64,000 nucleotides of DNA. Origin: Saccharothrix obliqua (lineage in GTDB: Bacteria > Actinomycetota > Actinomycetes > Mycobacteriales > Pseudonocardiaceae). The position numbers and the translations under genes are program-made. The stretch's first letter is position 1, and every line of letters starts with the position of its first letter. Below, one piece after another: positions 1 through 7,419 of the stretch. Under the pieces are notes generated by a model. The model saw only the letters and a program-made list of their open reading frames with translations, was not told the origin of the DNA and did not search any database. The DNA lies in NCBI RefSeq assembly GCF_019375475.1, contig NZ_JAHXGQ010000005.1:496001-560000 (forward strand). The letters are read 5' to 3'.

Positions 1-134
1 TCCATGCCGACGTCCGGGCCGTGCTCGGCGATGGCGCGGATGGTCGCCTCCACGAACTCCGCGCGACGCGCCTCCCGGTGCCCCTTCCAGCGCTCCCGGC
101 GCGCGTCCGGACCGCCCTTGACAGTTCGAGCCAT
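1..134 (-). CDS. TetR-family regulator, N-terminal fragment
   Basis: The first 44 codons of a leftward gene run off the left edge of the window. They start at an ATG whose complement lies at 132-134. The translation begins MARTVKGGPDARRERW and continues with an Arg-rich helix followed by FVEATIRAIAEHGPDVGMD, typical of the first helix and turn of a TetR DNA-binding domain. The gene diverges from the diiron oxygenase gene that starts at 193, with only 58 bp between them, so it probably controls that gene and itself. Ligand domain and function are outside the window. Confidence 0.75.
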   Translation of the reverse strand, partial: MARTVKGGPDARRERWKGHREARRAEFVEATIRAIAEHGPDVGM

Positions 135-153
135 GTGACGCACGCTACCAGAA

Positions 154-180
154 GTAACTGTTACCTCAAGTCGCAGTAAC
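154..180. promoter_or_regulatory. Palindromic operator between tetR and the oxygenase gene
   Basis: GTAACTGTTAC at 154-164 is an 11 bp palindrome (GTAAC, one base, GTTAC). The half-site GTAAC recurs at 176-180. The pair sits in the 58 bp divergent promoter region, between the tetR start at 134 and the oxygenase RBS at about 183-189, where an autoregulatory TetR operator would be expected. The sequence symmetry is seen directly; binding by this TetR is inferred. Confidence 0.55.
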
Positions 181-192
181 TGGGGAGGACCG

Positions 193-1092
193 ATGACGAG
201 GACCTCGCAGGCCGCCGATCGCGAGAAGACCGCGGCCCGGCTGCTCAACTCCTCGGCCGACAAGTTCTACGACCCCGAGGTGGACATCGACTGGTCCGCA
301 CCGCTGGTCGACGGGCTGCGTTACACGTCCGAGCACCGGTGCTCCCTCTACGGCACCGCGTTGTGGGACCGGATGAGCCCGGAGCAGCGGGTCGACCTCT
401 CGCGGCACGAGGTGGCGAGCGTCGCGAGCGTCGGCCTGTGGTTCGAGATCCTGCTGATGCGGATGCTGCTCAAGGAGGTCTACCGGGCGGACCCGACGAC
501 CAAGCACGCGCAGTACGCGCTCACCGAGGTCGCCGACGAGTGCCGGCACTCCACCATGTTCGCCCGCATGGTCGAGCGCATCGGCTGCCCGCCCTACGGC
601 CCGCGCCGCCACGTCCACCGGCTCGGTCGGCTGCTCCCGGTGATCGGCTACGGCCCCGCCCTCTACGGCTCGATCCTGGTCGCGGAGGAGGTGCTGGACC
701 GGTTGCAGCGCGAGACCATGGCCGACGAGACCGTGCAGCCGCTGGTCCGCATGGTCAACCGCATCCACGTGCTGGAGGAGGCGCGGCACGTCCGGTTCGC
801 CCGCGAGGAGGTCGTGCGCGGCGTGCGGAGCCTCTCCCGCAAGGAACTGCCCTACCAGCGGTGGCTGCTCGCCACCACCTCCATGTTCGTCACCCGGTCC
901 CTCATCCACCCGGACGTGTACGCGGCGGTCGGGCTGGACCGGGACGAAGCCCACCGGACCGCCCTGGGCAACCCGCACTGGCGGGAGACCATCCGCTGGG
1001 CCGGTGAGCGGATCATGGGTTTCCTGGACGACAACGGTCTGGTCGGTCAGCCGGGGATGCACGCGTGGCGCCGGTCTTTCCTCCTCGGATGA
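193..1092 (+). CDS. AurF-type diiron oxygenase
   Basis: This 299-residue protein resembles the AurF family of non-haem diiron oxygenases, whose founder oxidises the amine of p-aminobenzoate. Visible ligand motifs are E116-xx-H119 (DECRHS), E165, and H192-xxx-E196-xx-H199 (HVLEEARH). The spacings E165-H192 and H192-E196-H199 equal those of AurF. An additional upstream Glu is E73 or E85. A GGGGAGGAC ribosome site precedes the ATG by a few bases. The gene is divergent from a TetR gene and its stop overlaps the start of a hydrolase (ATGA), so the two are probably co-transcribed. No substrate can be read from the sequence; many actinobacterial members are uncharacterised. Confidence 0.85.
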   Translation: MTRTSQAADREKTAARLLNSSADKFYDPEVDIDWSAPLVDGLRYTSEHRCSLYGTALWDRMSPEQRVDLSRHEVASVASVGLWFEILLMRMLLKEVYRADPTTKHAQYALTEVADECRHSTMFARMVERIGCPPYGPRRHVHRLGRLLPVIGYGPALYGSILVAEEVLDRLQRETMADETVQPLVRMVNRIHVLEEARHVRFAREEVVRGVRSLSRKELPYQRWLLATTSMFVTRSLIHPDVYAAVGLDRDEAHRTALGNPHWRETIRWAGERIMGFLDDNGLVGQPGMHAWRRSFLLG

Positions 1093-1934
1093 GCGCGCCG
1101 TTCACGACGTCCGACGGCGTCGCGCTGCACGTGGTCGACACCGGCCCCCGTGACGCCGAGGTGACGACCGTGCTGGTGCACGGCTGGACGTTGGACCACA
1201 CGTCGTGGGACCGGGTGGCGTCGGCGTTGCCCGGTCGCGTCCTCCGCTACGACCACCGCGGCCACGGCCGGTCGGCGTCGAGGGCGGCGTTCACGATCGA
1301 GCGGTGCGCGGACGACCTGGCCGAACTGCTCGCGGCACGCGTGCCGACCGGTCGCGTCGTGCTCGTCGGGCACTCGATGGGCGGCATGGCGCTCATGGCG
1401 TTGGCCGAGCGACATCCGGCGTTGCTCGGCCGCGTGGCCGGCGTCGTGCTCGTCGCCACGTCGTGCGGCGGGCTCGCGGGGTCCGCGGTCGGGCTGCCGG
1501 GCGTGCTCGGCCGGGCGTTCGTGGCGGGGGAGCGCGCCGCGCGCCGGCGGATCGCGGGCCTGCGCCGCCCCCGGCTGCTCACGCGCACCGAGGTCCTTCG
1601 GCCCGGCCTGCGGTGGCTGCTGTTCGGCAAGCGGCCGTCGTGGGCGGACGTGGCGTCGACGGCGGCCATGGTCGGCCGGTGCGACCCGGTCGCGCTGGCG
1701 GCGTTCCGGGAGTCCATCGACGCCCACGACCGGGTGAAATCGTTGACGGGGTTCGCGGGCGTCCCGACCGCGGTGCTCGCCGGGGGCGCGGACCGGCTCA
1801 CCCCGCTCGACCACGCGCTGGCCATCGCCGACGGCGTGCCGCACGCCGAACTGGTGATCTACCCAGGATCGGGTCACATGATCCCGCTGGAACGGGCGGC
1901 GGAGGTCGCCGCGCGCATCACCGCCCCGCGGTGA
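1089..1934 (+). CDS. Alpha/beta hydrolase
   Basis: A 281-residue single-domain alpha/beta hydrolase. The nucleophile elbow is GHSMGG (S96), with an oxyanion HG motif at residue 31 (VHGWTLD). An acidic residue lies in GGADRLTPL and the catalytic His in GSGHMIPLE near the C-terminus, so the triad is complete. The ATG at 1089 overlaps the upstream stop in ATGA; a longer in-frame GTG start at 1065 is less likely because it would lie inside the oxygenase gene. Esterase, lipase or haloperoxidase-like activity cannot be separated by sequence alone. It is probably regulated with the oxygenase. Confidence 0.85.
   Translation: MSAPFTTSDGVALHVVDTGPRDAEVTTVLVHGWTLDHTSWDRVASALPGRVLRYDHRGHGRSASRAAFTIERCADDLAELLAARVPTGRVVLVGHSMGGMALMALAERHPALLGRVAGVVLVATSCGGLAGSAVGLPGVLGRAFVAGERAARRRIAGLRRPRLLTRTEVLRPGLRWLLFGKRPSWADVASTAAMVGRCDPVALAAFRESIDAHDRVKSLTGFAGVPTAVLAGGADRLTPLDHALAIADGVPHAELVIYPGSGHMIPLERAAEVAARITAPR
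1918..1934. terminator. Hairpin at the hydrolase stop codon
   Basis: A perfect 7 bp inverted repeat (TCACCGC, loop CCC, GCGGTGA) ends on the TGA stop of the hydrolase and lies 8 bp before the end of the convergent tetR gene. It could help end transcription of both convergent units. There is no U-tract, and the hairpin is short. Confidence 0.4.
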
Positions 1935-1942
1935 ACCGGCGG

Positions 1943-2587
1943 TCAGTGCTGGAGCGGGAAACCGCCGCCGATGCCGCGCCAGGCCAGGGTCGAGATCAGG
2001 TTGACCGCGTCCTCCCGGCTCAGCTTCCGGTCGTCGGCCAGCCACGACCGGGCGGTCACCTGGCTCAACCCGACCAGGCCGACGGCGAGCAGGCGGGCGC
2101 GGTCCTCGTCCAGGCCGGTGTCGGCGGTGATGGTCTCGGTGATGGCGGCGACGCTGTCCGTGGTGGCCCGCTCGATCGCCCGCGCCACGGCGGGTTCACC
2201 ACGCAGGTCCGATTCGAAGACCATCCGGAACGCCTGGCCCTCGCCGGCCACGAAGTCGTAGAACGCGCCGACCGTGGCCTTGACGCGCTGCTTGTTGTCC
2301 GTGGTGGACGCGAGCGCGTGCCGCACCCGGCCCACCAGCTCGTCCACATGGGACTCCAGCAGCGCCATGTACAGCTCCAGCTTGCCGGGGAAGTGCTGGT
2401 ACAGCACCGGCTTGCTGACGCCCGCCCGTTCGGCGATCTCGTCCATCGCGGCGGCGTGGTAGCCGTTGGCCACGAACACGTCCTGCGCCGCGGCCAGCAA
2501 CTGGGCACGTCGGGCGGTGCGTGGGAGCCGGACCCCTCGTCCCGCGCCGCCGTTGTGCCCGACCGTGGTCTGGGCCGTCTCCGTCAT
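1943..2587 (-). CDS. TetR-family transcriptional regulator
   Basis: A 214-residue repressor with a canonical TetR helix-turn-helix at about residues 20-70, containing MDEIAERAGVSKPVLYQHF. The C-terminal half is a helical ligand/dimer domain. I place the start at the ATG (complement at 2585-2587) because CTGGAGGCACC precedes it; an in-frame Met eight codons upstream lacks this. It diverges from the alpha/beta hydrolase at 2725. In M. tuberculosis a TetR gene (Rv3208) neighbours the DUF3152/moeZ genes in the same way, which supports orthology, though this is recalled and not tested. The ligand is unknown. Confidence 0.85.
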   Translation of the reverse strand: MTETAQTTVGHNGGAGRGVRLPRTARRAQLLAAAQDVFVANGYHAAAMDEIAERAGVSKPVLYQHFPGKLELYMALLESHVDELVGRVRHALASTTDNKQRVKATVGAFYDFVAGEGQAFRMVFESDLRGEPAVARAIERATTDSVAAITETITADTGLDEDRARLLAVGLVGLSQVTARSWLADDRKLSREDAVNLISTLAWRGIGGGFPLQH

Positions 2588-2658
2588 GGTGCCTCCAGCC
2601 AACCTGTCCATCGCGGAACCGGCCGGGGTCGACCCGCCGGTTCGTCGGCAACCTTACT

Positions 2659-2672
2659 CGCTGGTAGCAGCG
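2659..2672. promoter_or_regulatory. Candidate TetR operator
   Basis: CGCTG, GTAG, CAGCG form a perfect 5+4+5 inverted repeat, preceded by CTTACT. It lies midway between the divergent tetR (start 2587) and hydrolase (start 2725) genes. The location suits a site controlling both; binding is inferred only. Confidence 0.4.
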
Positions 2673-2724
2673 TTCCGGGAAGGCTTCTCGTTTCACCGGG
2701 CGCCCGAACAGGCATCCTGGTCCG

Positions 2725-3702
2725 GTGACCGAGACCCTGGAGGCGAGCAGACCCGCCATCACCCACGTGCCCCTGTCCGCCGCGCCGCTACCACCGCTGG
2801 ACACAACGAGCGGCCCGTGGCCGGGTGACTACGTCGAGGTGGCCGGGCACACCGTGCACGTCCGGCGCACGCCCGGCCCGACCGGCGACACCGCGGTCTA
2901 CGTGCACGGTCTCGGCGGCTCGGCGACCAACTGGACGGACCTGGCCGGCCAGCTCTCCGGCCACGTCGACGGGCACGCGCTGGACCTGCCCGGGTTCGGC
3001 CGGTCGGAGCCCATACCCGGCTACACGTTCAGCATGTCGACGCACGCCGAGGTGGTGCTCGGGTACGTCGAATCGCTCGGGGTGGGTCCCGTGCACCTGT
3101 TCGGCAACTCCATGGGCGGCGCGATCGCGTTGATGGCCGCCGCCGCCCGGCCCGACCTGGTGCGGACGTTGACGCTGGTCTCGCCCGCCGTGCCGGACCT
3201 GCGGCCGAGCCTGCGCCGGGTGTCCGACCCGCGCCTGCCGCTGGCGTACCTGCCCGTCGTCGGCGCGCGGGTGCGGCGGCGGCTGGCCGAGGTCACGCCG
3301 CACGAGCGGACCCGGCAGATGCTGCGGCTGTGCTTCGCGGACCCGTCGCTGGTGCCCGAGTGCCGCATCGAGCAGTCCGTGGAGGAGTACGCGGAGCGGT
3401 CCGCGCAGCCGTGGGCGAACAACGCGCTCGGTCGCAGCACGGTCGAGCTGATCCGGACGTGGCTGGTGCCGCGCTCGCGGTCGATGTGGCTGCTGCCGCC
3501 CAAGGTCACCGCGCCCGCGCTGGTCGTGTGGGGCACCGAGGACCGCCTGGTCAGCGTGCGGAAGGCGCCGCGGGTGGCGCGCCTGCTGCCGCGCGGCAGG
3601 CTGCTCGTGCTGCCGCGGACCGGCCACGTGGCGCAGATGGAGCGGCCGGAGTCGGTGGCGCGAGCCGTGCTCGGGATGTGGGAATCCGGTGCCGCCTGGT
3701 AG
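2725..3702 (+). CDS. Alpha/beta hydrolase
   Basis: A 325-residue alpha/beta hydrolase with an approximately 40-residue N-terminal extension before the first strand (GHTVHVRRT). The oxyanion region is YVHGLGGSATNW. The nucleophile is S129 in GNSMGG, the acid lies in WGTEDRLVS, and the His in RTGHVAQME, so the enzyme should be active. It starts at GTG (2725) and diverges from the TetR gene. Sequence type is that of small-ester or C-C bond hydrolases; substrate is not readable. Probable target of the neighbouring TetR. Confidence 0.85.
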   Translation: MTETLEASRPAITHVPLSAAPLPPLDTTSGPWPGDYVEVAGHTVHVRRTPGPTGDTAVYVHGLGGSATNWTDLAGQLSGHVDGHALDLPGFGRSEPIPGYTFSMSTHAEVVLGYVESLGVGPVHLFGNSMGGAIALMAAAARPDLVRTLTLVSPAVPDLRPSLRRVSDPRLPLAYLPVVGARVRRRLAEVTPHERTRQMLRLCFADPSLVPECRIEQSVEEYAERSAQPWANNALGRSTVELIRTWLVPRSRSMWLLPPKVTAPALVVWGTEDRLVSVRKAPRVARLLPRGRLLVLPRTGHVAQMERPESVARAVLGMWESGAAW

Positions 3703-3762
3703 GCCGGTGCGCGTCGGCACCGCGGTCCGCCGGTCGGGCGCGGCTGTGGCACGCTGTTCGCC

Positions 3763-4788
3763 GTGAACCGGACATCGCAGGATGGGCGCGGCACGGTGTC
3801 CACACCGGGTGCCCGGCCGGTTCCGCCCGACGACCGCTACCGCCGGGGCGCGCGCCGGACCGGTGCGGAGCCGCTGGCCGCGTCGTGGGAGCCCGCGGGC
3901 AGGCCGCGGGGCGGTCGTGCGCGTGGCCTGAAGGGCTGGGTGGCGAACTACGGGTGGCGCGTCTACGCGGTGCCCGTCCTGCTGGTGCTCACGGCGCTCG
4001 TGGTGCTGGACACGGCCACGCCGGGTGACGACGCCGGTGACGGCAAGAGCGGTCAGGCCATGGTCACGACGACCACGCAGGGCCCGCCCGTGGCGAGCGA
4101 GACGCCGCCCGTGAAGGTCGACCCGGTGAACATCCCGACCGCCGTGCTGCCGGACGGCCCCAAGTTCTCCGAGCAGGGCGCCGGCACGTGGCAGGTCGTG
4201 CCCGGCACCACCGCCCAAGTCGGTCAGGGCGCCACGCTGTACAAGTACGCGATCGCCGTCGAGGACGGCGTGGAGGCGGCCGACTACGGCGGCGACCGGG
4301 AGGCGTTCGCCCGGACGATCGACGGGGTGCTGGCCGACAACCGGAGCTGGATCGGCACCGGCCAGGTCGCGATGCAGCGCGTGGACGACGAGCAGGCGGC
4401 GGACTTCGTGGTCAGCCTCACCACCACCACGACCACCCACAAGCTGTGCGGCGTGCAGATCCAGTACGAGACGTCGTGCTGGCAGCCGACGACCAAGCGC
4501 GTCGTGATCAACACGGCGCGGTGGGTGCGTGGCGCGAAGGTGTTCAGCAACGACTTGTCGACATATCGCGCTTACGTCATCAACCACGAGGTGGGGCACG
4601 CGCTCAGGAACAACCACGAGGGCTGCAAGGAGCACGGCCAGCCCGCCCCCGTGATGATGCAGCAGACGTTCGGCGTGGCGAACGACTACGTGGCGCAGCT
4701 CAACGAGGTCGACTCGTCGAACCGCGGCGTCGTGCCCAACGACGGCAAGGTGTGCACCCCCAACGCGTTCCCGGTGGCGCCGCGCTAG
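3763..4788 (+). CDS. DUF3152 membrane-anchored metalloprotease-like protein
   Basis: This 341-residue protein has a basic cytoplasmic N-terminus of about 65 residues and one transmembrane helix (VYAVPVLLVLTALVVL). A Thr/Pro-rich stalk leads to an extracytoplasmic DUF3152 domain. The domain contains NHEVGHALRNNHEGC, an HExxH-type zinc-binding helix with a third His, so a peptidase-like fold is likely. Four Cys residues in the domain could form disulfides. The start is GTG. Rv3207c of M. tuberculosis is a DUF3152 protein beside moeZ, matching this context. No substrate has been established to my knowledge. Confidence 0.85.
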   Translation: MNRTSQDGRGTVSTPGARPVPPDDRYRRGARRTGAEPLAASWEPAGRPRGGRARGLKGWVANYGWRVYAVPVLLVLTALVVLDTATPGDDAGDGKSGQAMVTTTTQGPPVASETPPVKVDPVNIPTAVLPDGPKFSEQGAGTWQVVPGTTAQVGQGATLYKYAIAVEDGVEAADYGGDREAFARTIDGVLADNRSWIGTGQVAMQRVDDEQAADFVVSLTTTTTTHKLCGVQIQYETSCWQPTTKRVVINTARWVRGAKVFSNDLSTYRAYVINHEVGHALRNNHEGCKEHGQPAPVMMQQTFGVANDYVAQLNEVDSSNRGVVPNDGKVCTPNAFPVAPR

Positions 4789-4803
4789 GGGCCTGCTCCT
4801 CCT

Positions 4804-4853
4804 GAAACTTTCAGGGAGCCTGCCTGATAGTTAGCGTCCTGCCTGGCCGCCGT
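4804..4853 (+). repeat. 31 bp direct repeat, copy 1 (extended to 50 bp)
   Basis: The core at 4804-4834 begins GAAACTTTCAGGGAGCCTGC and ends GATAGTTAG. The next 19 bp (CGTCCTGCCTGGCCGCCGT) are shared only with copy 3. The GAAACTTTC part is an odd-length palindrome like sites used by LacI-type regulators of polysaccharide genes in actinomycetes, but no such gene is adjacent. Confidence 0.9.
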
Positions 4854-4891
4854 ACTCCCCGTGACAGCGGGGCCTGGAAGCCGCAGCCCGC

Positions 4892-4922
4892 GAAACTTTC
4901 AGGGAGCCTGCCTGATAGTTAG
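4892..4922 (+). repeat. 31 bp direct repeat, copy 2
   Basis: Identical to the 31 bp core of copy 1 and starting 88 bp after it. It lacks the 19 bp extension. The sequence between the copies is not repeated. Confidence 0.9.
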
Positions 4923-4984
4923 GGCTTGGCCCGTCCGCTGTCTGCGCCGCGCGGCAGGGGTGGTCCTGGAGGTTGCGGCCCCGC

Positions 4985-5034
4985 GAAACTTTCAGGGAGC
5001 CTGCCTGATAATTAGCGTCCTGCCTGGCCGCCGT
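4985..5034 (+). repeat. 31 bp direct repeat, copy 3 (extended to 50 bp)
   Basis: It differs from copy 1 by a single base (GATAATTAG in place of GATAGTTAG) over the 50 bp extended unit, and starts 93 bp after copy 2. The near-identity of non-coding sequence indicates recent duplication or selection. Confidence 0.9.
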
Positions 5035-5212
5035 CCGCACCGGCGAGGGACAGGAACCGGCCGCGCTCCGGCTTTGAGGGCAGCTCCTAGCACCCGCCGC
5101 GGGTGCACGTCACTGTGCGTCCACGTACTGGGACGGCTTCCCATCGGGGAAGACACTGGAGCAGGCTGGTGTTGTACCTCGGTAGAGGACATGTTTCGTC
5201 GAGGAGGATCAG

Positions 5213-6385
5213 ATGGCGCTTCCGCCGCTCGTGGAGCCCGCAGCGGAGCTGACCAAGGAAGAAGTGGCTCGGTACAGCCGGCACCTGATCATCCCCGATG
5301 TCGGGGTGGACGGGCAGAAGCGGCTGAAGAACGCCAAGGTCCTGGTGGTCGGCGCGGGCGGGCTCGGGTCCCCGGCGCTGCTCTACCTCGCCGCGGCGGG
5401 CGTCGGCACGCTGGGCATCATCGACTTCGACGTCGTCGACGAGTCGAACCTCCAGCGGCAGGTCATCCACGGGCAGTCCGACATCGGCAAGCCCAAGGCG
5501 GAGTCCGCGCGCGACTCGGTGGCCGAGATCAACCCGTTCGTGAAGGTGATCCTGCACCAGGTGCACCTCAGCTCGGAGAACGCGCTCGACATCTTCCGGG
5601 ACTACGACCTGATCCTGGACGGCACCGACAACTTCGCCACCCGCTACCTCGTCAACGACGCGGCGGTGCTGCTCGGCAAGCCCTACGTCTGGGGCTCGAT
5701 CTTCCGGTTCGAGGGCCAGGTCAGCGTGTTCTGGGAGGACGCGCCCAACGGCCAGGGCCTGAACTACCGCGACCTCTACCCCGAGCCGCCGCCGCCCGGC
5801 ATGGTCCCGTCGTGCGCCGAGGGCGGCGTCCTCGGCGTGCTGTGCGCGTCCATCGGCTCGATCATGGTCACCGAGGCGATCAAGCTGCTCACCGGCATCG
5901 GCGACCCGCTGCTGGGCCGGCTCATGGTGTACGACGCCCTGGAGATGTCCTACCGGACCATCAAGATCCGCAAGGACCCGGAGAGCGTCAAGATCACCGA
6001 GCTGATCGACTACGAGGCGTTCTGCGGCGTCGTGTCCGACGACGCGCAGCAGGCCGCGGCGGGCAACACCATCACGCCGCTGGAGCTGAAGCAGAAGCAG
6101 GACGCGGGCGACAACTTCCTCCTGGTCGACGTCCGCGAGCCGCACGAGTACGAGATCGTGCGCATCCCCGGCTCCGTGCTCATCCCCAAGGACCGCATCC
6201 TGTCCGGTGAGGCGTTCGCCGAACTGCCGCAGGACAAGCAGGTCGTGCTGCACTGCAAGTCCGGGGCCCGGTCGGCCGAGGCCCTCGCCGCGCTGCACCG
6301 CGCCGGCTTCAAGGACGCCGTGCACGTCGGCGGCGGCGTGCTCGCCTGGGCCCGCGAGGTGGACCCGAGCCTGCCCACGTACTGA
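5213..6385 (+). CDS. moeZ: Adenylyltransferase/sulfurtransferase MoeZ
   Basis: A 390-residue two-domain protein of MoeBR/MoeZ type. The N-terminal ThiF/E1-like domain has the nucleotide motif GAGGLGS (47-53), DFDVVDESNLQRQ and GTDNF (D139). Cysteines at 201 and 211 lie in the usual thiotransfer region. The C-terminal rhodanese domain carries the active-site loop HCKSGARS (C348). These proteins adenylate and sulfurate the C-termini of small carrier proteins such as MoaD, ThiS or CysO, supplying sulfur for molybdopterin, thiamine or cysteine synthesis. A strong GAGGAGG ribosome site precedes the ATG. Length matches the family, and a strong hairpin follows. Confidence 0.95.
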   Translation: MALPPLVEPAAELTKEEVARYSRHLIIPDVGVDGQKRLKNAKVLVVGAGGLGSPALLYLAAAGVGTLGIIDFDVVDESNLQRQVIHGQSDIGKPKAESARDSVAEINPFVKVILHQVHLSSENALDIFRDYDLILDGTDNFATRYLVNDAAVLLGKPYVWGSIFRFEGQVSVFWEDAPNGQGLNYRDLYPEPPPPGMVPSCAEGGVLGVLCASIGSIMVTEAIKLLTGIGDPLLGRLMVYDALEMSYRTIKIRKDPESVKITELIDYEAFCGVVSDDAQQAAAGNTITPLELKQKQDAGDNFLLVDVREPHEYEIVRIPGSVLIPKDRILSGEAFAELPQDKQVVLHCKSGARSAEALAALHRAGFKDAVHVGGGVLAWAREVDPSLPTY

Positions 6386-6392
6386 CACCACG

Positions 6393-6424
6393 CCCCCACA
6401 CCGGCGCGACCGCCGGTGTGGGGG
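6393..6424 (+). terminator. Terminator after moeZ
   Basis: A perfect 14 bp stem, CCCCCACACCGGCG with its complement, and a CGAC loop begin 8 bp after the moeZ stop. There is no U-tract, as usual for actinomycete terminators. Confidence 0.85.
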
Positions 6425-6561
6425 TGGCCACTGCCCGGTGGCGGCCAGGTGGGATGAGGTGCTGAAACCGCAAAAGTGCGGCTAGGCCGTTCAGGTGCAA
6501 CACCGCGCGCGGGTCGGGCCGGATCCACCAAACCCGAGGCTTCGGCAGGTAGCGTGCCGGC

Positions 6562-7359
6562 GTGACCCCATCCCCGGAGCCGCCTCCGTCGCACGTGCGC
6601 GCCGCGTTCGGCGCGCGTGACGCCGAGCCGGAGCTGATCGACGCCGGTCCGGTGTGGCGCTGCGGCGACGCGGCGATCCGGCCCGCGGGCAAGCCCGCCG
6701 AGGCGACGTGGGTCGCCAGGACGCTCGACGCCCTGGTGGTCGAGAACCTGCGCATCGGCCGGCCGCTGCGGTCCACCGACGGCCGGTACGTGGTCGGCGG
6801 GTGGGCGGCCACCAAGTACCTCTCCGGTCGTGCCGAGCCCCGGCACGACGAGGTGGTCGAGGTCGCCGTGCGGCTGCACCGGGCCACGAAGGACCTGCCC
6901 CGCCCCCGGTTCCTGGACGCGCGGACCGACGTGTTCGCCACCGCCGACCGGTGCGCGTGGGAAGAGGAGCACGTCGAGCTGGACGAGGCGCTCGGCGGGC
7001 GGTTGTTCGAGCTGCTGGCGGCCTACCGCAAGCCGGTGTCCCTCAAGCCCCAGGTCGTGCACGGCGACCTGTTCGGCAACGTGTTGTTCGCGGGCGACGC
7101 CGCACCGGCCGTCATCGACTTCACCGCCTACTGGCGGCCCGCCGAGTACGGCGCGGCGATCGTCGTCGTGGACGCCCTGTCGTGGGGCGGCGCCGACCTG
7201 GGCCTGGTCGAGCGGTGGGGTCACCTGGCCGAGTGGCCGCAGGTGCTGCTGCGCGCGACGTTGTTCCGCCTCGCCGTGCACGCACTGCACCCGCTGTCCG
7301 GCACGCAGTCGCTGCTGGGCCTGGAGCGGACCGCGACGCGGGTCCTCGACCTCCTCTAG
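6562..7359 (+). CDS. TIGR02569 family protein (aminoglycoside-phosphotransferase-like)
   Basis: A 265-residue protein beginning at GTG. The region QVVHGDLFGNVLFAGDAAPA, followed by VIDF, resembles the catalytic HGDxxxxN and metal-binding D segments of the aminoglycoside phosphotransferase/kinase-like fold. The family TIGR02569 is restricted to actinobacteria and sits next to moeZ in mycobacteria (Rv3205c), as here. No substrate is known. The gene has its own unit between the moeZ terminator and a palindromic promoter region. Function is unassigned beyond a likely phosphotransferase fold. Confidence 0.8.
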   Translation: MTPSPEPPPSHVRAAFGARDAEPELIDAGPVWRCGDAAIRPAGKPAEATWVARTLDALVVENLRIGRPLRSTDGRYVVGGWAATKYLSGRAEPRHDEVVEVAVRLHRATKDLPRPRFLDARTDVFATADRCAWEEEHVELDEALGGRLFELLAAYRKPVSLKPQVVHGDLFGNVLFAGDAAPAVIDFTAYWRPAEYGAAIVVVDALSWGGADLGLVERWGHLAEWPQVLLRATLFRLAVHALHPLSGTQSLLGLERTATRVLDLL

Positions 7360-7363
7360 GAAT

Positions 7364-7379
7364 AGTTGAGTTCTCAACT
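7364..7379. promoter_or_regulatory. 16 bp perfect palindrome upstream of the TPR gene
   Basis: AGTTGAGTTCTCAACT is a perfect 16 bp palindrome, starting 4 bp after the preceding stop codon and 41 bp before the TPR protein start. The base composition (10 of 16 A/T) is unusual for the region and suggests an operator. No regulator gene is adjacent. A short terminator is the alternative reading. Confidence 0.5.
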
Positions 7380-7419
7380 TCGTTGACCTGGTCGACCCAG
7401 TCAGAGGAGTTGTGACGAG

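Larger units (their letters stand above)
4789..5212. other. 424 bp intergenic leader region of moeZ with repeats and hairpins
   Basis: There is no credible gene here. The left part carries three direct repeats (listed separately). The right part, close to moeZ, has two small perfect hairpins: CACCCG/CGGGTG at 5091-5105 and CTTCCC/GGGAAG at 5137-5152. The moeZ ribosome site is GAGGAGG just before 5213. A leftward 69-codon frame crossing the repeats contains a peptide motif only because the DNA repeats; it lacks other support. Confidence 0.7.

Noticed and set aside
4804-5034. CRISPR-like array of three 31 bp repeats
   Set aside because: Intervals of 57 and 62 bp are too long and uneven, the repeat similarity extends unevenly to 50 bp in two copies, and no cas gene is in the window.
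4831-5040. Leftward 69-codon frame with a repeated NYQAGSLKVSR peptide
   Set aside because: The repeated peptide is simply the translation of the DNA repeats. There is no ribosome site, and codon pattern is poor.
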